A stretch of 64,000 nucleotides of DNA from Blautia sp. (lineage in GTDB: Bacteria > Bacillota > Clostridia > Lachnospirales > Lachnospiraceae), in NCBI GenBank assembly GCA_021772055.1, contig JAETNR010000004.1, positions 89,424-153,423 of the forward strand, written 5' to 3'. Of the stretch, positions 60,059-64,000 are shown in pieces. The notes beneath the pieces are model-generated. The model saw nothing but the letters and a program-made list of their open reading frames with translations. It did no database searches and was not told where the DNA came from. Numbering within the stretch: the first letter of the stretch is position 1; the number at the start of each line of letters is the position of its first letter. The position numbers were made by a program, and so were the translations under genes.

Positions 60059-61534
60059 ATGATTGAGGTTATTTATAAGGAAGAGAAGCAGGAGGCAAAG
60101 GGGAATGAGGGATTATTTGCCGTCCCAAGAAATATACGTCAGATAGGGCTTCCGGGAGAAGACTATAGAATTTATGTGGAAGACTATGTGTACACGTTTC
60201 TGGTGCGGCTGGCCGGAGCGGATACAGGCGGAGAAAACGAGAGAGGACATCTGGCCGTACTGACAGGGGAGTCAAAATGGCAGGCAGGAGTTACGTACGT
60301 GTTTGTGCGGGGAGCCCTTACCATAGATAAGGCGGAAGCTGCGGCAGATCATATTGATTTTTCGGAAAAGGTCTGGGCAAAAGTCCACGATGAACAGGAA
60401 TTGTATTTTCCCGGGCAGGAAATTGTAGGCTGGTTTTTTGCACAGCAGGAATTGCAGCTGGAAATCACAGAAGTATTTAGGAGAGTACATTTAAAGCATT
60501 TTGGAGGCGGAGAAAAGGTTCTGCTGCTGATGGATCCGGCAGAACGGGAAGACGCCTTTTTTCGCTATGAGAACAACTTTTTGGTACGGCAGCCAGGATA
60601 TTATCTTTTTTATGAAAAAAATCCGCTGATGCAGAATTATATGCTGGATAAAAATCAGGAAATTCCTGCTGAACAGACAGAGGAGGTGCCGGATGAGGCT
60701 GTAGTCGCTTTCCGGAAAATTATCAGGTCTAAGAAAAAGAAAAACGGGGATGAGAAGACAGAGGAAGTGGTTCCGGAGCAGAATGAGGAAAAGCCCTCGA
60801 TATTTTCTTATGCGGCAACAGCATGCCTGGCAATCTCCGTGCTTGCGGTAGGTGTGAGCTTTTATCGGAATTATCAGGAAGGCTATAGCCTGGAACAGCA
60901 GATCCAGACGGCATCTACTGTCATAAAAGGAAGAAATTCAGAAGATGTCTCGGAGCCCCCTGTAAAAGGGGCTGTGCCGACCCCTGTTTTAAAAGAGAAA
61001 ACAGGGACCCCCACACAATCGCCGGAAAAGGAGCGAAAGAATACGGCGGAAGATCAGTCTTCCGATGAAGGGGATGGAAAGCAGAAAGCAAATGTATCAG
61101 ACAGTGCCTCCGGGCAGGTAAGCGGCAAAACGGACGGAGACGGCACAAATGCTGTGACAGAGACTATGAATGCCGGCGCGGAAGAAGAAAATGGCGGAAC
61201 GCAGCAGACAGAAGCTACAGTTCAGGCACAGGAAGAAGATCCGATCACACGGGAGGAATCGGATTTACGTAAAGCAAAACGGAGGCAGGAGCTTGCGGCG
61301 CAGGAAGATGAGAAAACGCAAAGTGCTGCAGAGACAGCCAATGGATCAGAAACGAATCAACCGGCCTCCAGTACTTCAGCCCATGCTTCTTATGTAATAC
61401 GACCGGGAGATACACTGTATCAGATTAGTATTGAGAAGTATGGAAGCATGGATGCAATTGCAGAGATTTGCCGCTTAAACGGTCTTTCTGAAAATGAAAT
61501 TATTTATCCGGGACAAATAATTGTATTACCATAA
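60059..61534 (+). CDS. Membrane LysM protein with MPN/JAB-like N-terminal domain (inactive)
   Basis: 491 aa. The N-terminal ~200 residues have a layout like the Mov34/MPN (JAB) fold: a strand-rich region, then 'GQEIVGWFFAQQELQLEITE' where active JAMM enzymes have GWxHSHP, and 'VLLLMDPAEREDAFFRYENN' where MPN proteins have vxxVxDP. Neither the HxH nor the Ser/Asp metal residues are kept, so a pseudo-protease is predicted. Then a charged stretch, one TM ('ATACLAISVLAVGVSFY', ~247-264), a long Glu/Thr-rich linker, and a C-terminal LysM domain (~446-491, 'YVIRPGDTLYQISIEKYG') that should bind peptidoglycan outside. AAGGGGTG before ATG 60059. The MPN assignment is my inference. Confidence 0.72.
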   Translation: MIEVIYKEEKQEAKGNEGLFAVPRNIRQIGLPGEDYRIYVEDYVYTFLVRLAGADTGGENERGHLAVLTGESKWQAGVTYVFVRGALTIDKAEAAADHIDFSEKVWAKVHDEQELYFPGQEIVGWFFAQQELQLEITEVFRRVHLKHFGGGEKVLLLMDPAEREDAFFRYENNFLVRQPGYYLFYEKNPLMQNYMLDKNQEIPAEQTEEVPDEAVVAFRKIIRSKKKKNGDEKTEEVVPEQNEEKPSIFSYAATACLAISVLAVGVSFYRNYQEGYSLEQQIQTASTVIKGRNSEDVSEPPVKGAVPTPVLKEKTGTPTQSPEKERKNTAEDQSSDEGDGKQKANVSDSASGQVSGKTDGDGTNAVTETMNAGAEEENGGTQQTEATVQAQEEDPITREESDLRKAKRRQELAAQEDEKTQSAAETANGSETNQPASSTSAHASYVIRPGDTLYQISIEKYGSMDAIAEICRLNGLSENEIIYPGQIIVLP

Positions 61535-61550
61535 AGAAGTATGCTATAAT
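61521..61550 (+). promoter_or_regulatory. Promoter of the DUF5711-like/cvpA pair
   Basis: TTGTAT (61521-61526), 18 nt, TATAAT (61545-61550) with TGC before the -10; the -35 lies within the last codons of the LysM gene. Confidence 0.65.
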
Positions 61551-61597
61551 AGGGACATTGGACACTTGGCAGAGAATACATAAGGTAAGGTTAGGTT

Positions 61598-62833
61598 ATG
61601 GCAAATACAATCAAAAAAATCAGAAAGAAACTCAGACGTCGTAAAATGCTGGCGGAGAAGGCCAGACTGGAAAGAAAGCAGGGCATTGCAGAAGGAACCC
61701 GCAGGTCAAGATTGAGCCGACGTGAAAGAGAGACATTAAAGAAAGTGCTCACAGCTGCAGCACTTGTGATTCTGCTGGCTCTTGCGCTGACACTTTTCTT
61801 CGAAAAATACAGATACAATAGTTATAAGGTCCTGAAAACAAGTGAACAGGAGGACATTGTTTCTACGAAATATGTGGAATTGGACGGAAGAATCCTTCGC
61901 TATAGTCCGGAGGGGGCATCTCTTGTGAACCGCAAGCTGGAAACTGTGTGGAACGATATTTATGAAATGCAGAATCCTGTTGCAGATGTTTGCGGCAGCC
62001 AGGCGGTGATTGCTGACAGGGACGGTACCACACTTCGAATTTATGATAAGGATGGTATGTCAGGTTCTGTTACGACATCATACAGCATTATAAAAGCCCG
62101 TGTTTCCCAAAACGGACTTGTGGCAGCGATTCTGGATGGGGGAGATGACACATGGATTAATTTTTATACTTCAAATGGCAGCCTGATTGCAGAAAATCAG
62201 ACGAAGGTAGATGATCCGGGATTTCCAATGGATGTAGCGATTTCAGATGACGGGATGATTATGATGGTTGCGTTCCAGTTCGTGGATGGAAGTGATACCA
62301 CCAGCTACGTTGCCTTTTACAATTTTGGAGATGTGGGACAAAATGAGGATGACAGGATCGTCAGCGGCTACCGTTATGAAGGCGTAGTGATTCCCCAGAT
62401 TCAGTATCTGGAAAATTCCAGCTCTGTGGCGCTTCGGGATAACGGCTTTACACTTTACAGCGGCAAGCAGATTCCAAAAGAAAATAAAACCGTCCAGGTG
62501 GATAAAGAAATCGTCAGCACGTTTTATGACGATGACACGATTGGCCTGGTCTTTAAGAATGACAGCAAAGATAAACTGTACACAATGGAAGTATATACCG
62601 CTGGTGGAAAACTGAAATTTCGGAAGGATTTCAGCATTCCTTATACCACCATTCGTATGAGCGACGGTAATATTTTAATGTATAACAGTGCGCAGATTGC
62701 TGTTTGGAATGATAAAGGAACAGAGAAATACAGCGGAACGATCGATGGAACTGTGAATGATTTCTTTAAGATAGGCTGGAATAAATATCTTCTGGTATTG
62801 GACAGCGGTGTAAATATCATTAAATTAAGCTAG
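61598..62833 (+). CDS. DUF5711-like membrane-anchored beta-propeller protein
   Basis: 411 aa. The very basic cytosolic N-terminus ('KKIRKKLRRRKMLAEKARLERK', ~1-50) is followed by one TM ('VLTAAALVILLALALTLFF') and an extracellular all-beta domain with repeated 'W/F-x-x-x-G' and 'DxDG' strands ('VADVCGSQAVIADRDGTTLRIYDKDG', 'RVSQNGLVAAILDG', 'AISDDGMIMMVAFQ'), consistent with a seven-bladed propeller. It resembles the Clostridia DUF5711 group. Function unknown. It is 9 nt from cvpA, so they are co-expressed. A weak ribosome site (TAAGGTAAGG). Confidence 0.75.
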   Translation: MANTIKKIRKKLRRRKMLAEKARLERKQGIAEGTRRSRLSRRERETLKKVLTAAALVILLALALTLFFEKYRYNSYKVLKTSEQEDIVSTKYVELDGRILRYSPEGASLVNRKLETVWNDIYEMQNPVADVCGSQAVIADRDGTTLRIYDKDGMSGSVTTSYSIIKARVSQNGLVAAILDGGDDTWINFYTSNGSLIAENQTKVDDPGFPMDVAISDDGMIMMVAFQFVDGSDTTSYVAFYNFGDVGQNEDDRIVSGYRYEGVVIPQIQYLENSSSVALRDNGFTLYSGKQIPKENKTVQVDKEIVSTFYDDDTIGLVFKNDSKDKLYTMEVYTAGGKLKFRKDFSIPYTTIRMSDGNILMYNSAQIAVWNDKGTEKYSGTIDGTVNDFFKIGWNKYLLVLDSGVNIIKLS

Positions 62834-62842
62834 GAGGAGCAG

Positions 62843-63553
62843 ATGAACATAACGTGGCTTGGCATTGGAATGGCTGGCATTCTGGTGCTGTTCGGATGGT
62901 TTGGCTATAAACGTGGATTTATAAGAGAAGTAATGTCCATGTTTTTTGTGGTGTTGTCCATTGCTCTTGTCTGGCTCATTAACCCATATGTGAACGATTT
63001 CCTGAAAGATAATACACATCTGTATGAAAGCGTTCAGGACACGACCAAAGGTTTTGTAGAAACACAGCTTAACGGACAAGTATCTCTTGACCAGCAGGGA
63101 CAGGGCAGTTTGATTGAATCATTGGGTCTTCCTGCATTTCTGGCAAAGGGATTGACAGAAAACAATAATGCAGCAGTTTATGAATATCTGGCGGTCAGTA
63201 CTTTTACAGACTATGTGTCAGACTATATTGCAGTTGCGGTTGTGAACGGCGTTTCCTTTCTTCTGTCATTCTTTTTGACAACACTTATGATCAGGATGCT
63301 CACATACGCACTTAATATTATAGCGCGGCTTCCGATTATAAAAGGAGTAAACAGGCTGGGGGGTCTGTTTGTGGGAGGGATGAAAGGTCTGTTGTTTATC
63401 TGGGTTGCACTTTTGCTGCTGACTGTATTTTGTAATACAGAACTCGGACGGCAGGGATTATATTTTGTTGAAAACGATGATATTGCAAACTTCATTTACG
63501 AAAAGGACGTTTTTGTGAAAATATTTATGAGTATTTTTTACGGAAAAGCATAA
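62843..63553 (+). CDS. CvpA-family membrane protein
   Basis: 236 aa with four to five membrane segments: 'MNITWLGIGMAGILVLFGWFGYKRGFIREVMSMFFVVLSIAL' at the N-terminus (the CvpA opening), a linker with an extracellular loop (~55-105), then 'YIAVAVVNGVSFLLSFFLTTLMIRML' and 'RLGGLFVGGMKGLLFIWVALLLL'. The family is named from colicin V production in E. coli; its role in Firmicutes is not settled, possibly envelope-related. AGGAGG lies seven bases before ATG 62843. It ends in a terminator and precedes the rrn operon. Confidence 0.88.
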   Translation: MNITWLGIGMAGILVLFGWFGYKRGFIREVMSMFFVVLSIALVWLINPYVNDFLKDNTHLYESVQDTTKGFVETQLNGQVSLDQQGQGSLIESLGLPAFLAKGLTENNNAAVYEYLAVSTFTDYVSDYIAVAVVNGVSFLLSFFLTTLMIRMLTYALNIIARLPIIKGVNRLGGLFVGGMKGLLFIWVALLLLTVFCNTELGRQGLYFVENDDIANFIYEKDVFVKIFMSIFYGKA

Positions 63554-63589
63554 AAAGGTCTTGACTAGAAAAGAACAGAGTGATATACT

Positions 63590-63622
63590 AAATCCGCTTC
63601 TCAATTGAAGCGGATTTTTTTT
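63590..63622 (+). terminator. Terminator after cvpA
   Basis: AAATCCGCTTC - TCAATT - GAAGCGGATTT with trailing Ts. A second inverted repeat, CACTATTTT..AAAATAGTG (63623-63651), follows directly. Confidence 0.9.
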
Positions 63623-63652
63623 CACTATTTTATAAGCCAATAAAAATAGTGA

Positions 63653-63778
63653 AAAAAGTTGTTGACAAGCACTCGGTTATATGATAAAGTAATTGAGTTG
63701 CTAAAAACAACAAAGCACAACAAAAAATCTAAAAAACTTAAAAAAGTTGTTGACAAAGATGGAAAGTTGTGGTAATCT
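63653..63778 (+). promoter_or_regulatory. Tandem ribosomal RNA promoters P1 and P2
   Basis: P1: TTGACA (63662-63667), 17 nt, TAAAGT (63685-63690). P2: TTGACA (63750-63755), 17 nt, TAATCT (63773-63778). Both lie within the repeated context AAAAAAGTTGTTGACAA, 88 bp apart. Perfect -35 with weak -10 hexamers is the usual design of growth-rate-controlled rrn promoters. Confidence 0.85.
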
Positions 63779-63784
63779 AATAAA

Positions 63785-64000
63785 GCTGTCGCAAGACAGA
63801 AACCTTGATAACTAAACAGTGAAACACATACGATTCTCGAAAATTCTTTACACATGAACACTTAACGAAGCAAAGCTGAGTTTAGTGTGAATGCGGTTCG
63901 GTTCGTAAGAAGCGAACTTCATTAATTGCGGAGAGAAATCTTCAAAAACAGTAAAAACGAGAGATAGCTAGTAGGTTGTCTTGAGTGAATCAAACACATT
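63785..64000 (+). other. rRNA operon leader (16S gene beyond the edge)
   Basis: The stretch contains no ORF and shows leader-type stems (CACTTAACG..AGTTTAGTGTG; GTTCGGTTCGTAAGAAGCGAAC) upstream of where 16S rRNA should begin. The 16S start itself (AGAGTTTGATC) has not been reached by base 64000. Confidence 0.75.

Overview
The window looks like a chromosomal segment from a Gram-positive, spore-forming, anaerobic gut bacterium of the Lachnospiraceae (Blautia/Ruminococcus-like). This is inferred from gene content: Firmicutes-type GalT, GlgC/GlgD pair, SpoVG, spore protease YyaC, DnaD/DnaC primosome genes, a large Bacillus/Clostridium-type SRP RNA, split transketolase, an anaerobic RNR activase, and several lineage-type hypothetical proteins. 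AGGAGG ribosome sites and TTGACA/TATAAT promoters are everywhere. It is not a sequenced-strain identification.

Layout. 1-6.5 kb: 3' part of mtnN, a small hypothetical gene, a methyltransferase, a large membrane protein and galT. 6.5-9.6 kb: a nested palindromic repeat and a secreted InlB-repeat/SGNH hydrolase. 9.6-14.2 kb: asnS, an SbcD/YhaO-like nuclease, a YhaN-like ATPase and a small anchored protein. 14.2-19.4 kb (minus strand): prs, dnaC, dnaD, a DnaA-box cluster and murC. 19.4-25.7 kb: a second palindromic element, a MATE exporter, glgC-glgD-spoVG and a coiled-coil/3D-domain secreted protein. 25.7-30 kb: two divergent cyclic-di-GMP genes. 30-38.4 kb: a peptide ABC transporter (oppABCDF) followed by 5-oxoprolinase pxpB-pxpC-pxpA, apparently one operon. 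38.6-42.6 kb: an SH3 membrane protein and carB.

42.7-45.6 kb is a decayed accessory island between carB and the 3' end of a tRNA-Pro(CGG). It holds an Uma2 pseudogene with two amber stops, a phage tail-fibre remnant with an S74 chaperone end, a truncated holin, the SPOR tail of a phage amidase and, between the last two, a 31-aa holin-like toxin with a convincing antisense RNA promoter. I read the last as a type I toxin-antitoxin locus.

45.7-64 kb returns to core genes: lipid kinase, a DUF6128-like protein, an NrdG-type activase, tadA, SRP RNA, a second MATE exporter, pfkA, dnaX-ebfC-recR-lacI, fsa-type transaldolase, split transketolase, yyaC, a LysM protein with a possible inactive MPN fold, a DUF5711-like protein and cvpA. 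It ends in tandem rrn promoters and an rRNA leader, with the 16S gene just beyond the edge.

The most unusual structure is a family of at least five dispersed intergenic palindromes sharing GTTRYATTTCAC / GTGAAATGYAAC ends (6.6, 9.4, 19.5, 49.0, 51.5 kb). One copy is split by a second palindrome and is flanked by a 16-bp direct repeat. Other points of interest are the four perfect DnaA boxes upstream of dnaD-dnaC, the toxin/antisense locus, and the coupling of oligopeptide uptake to 5-oxoproline hydrolysis.
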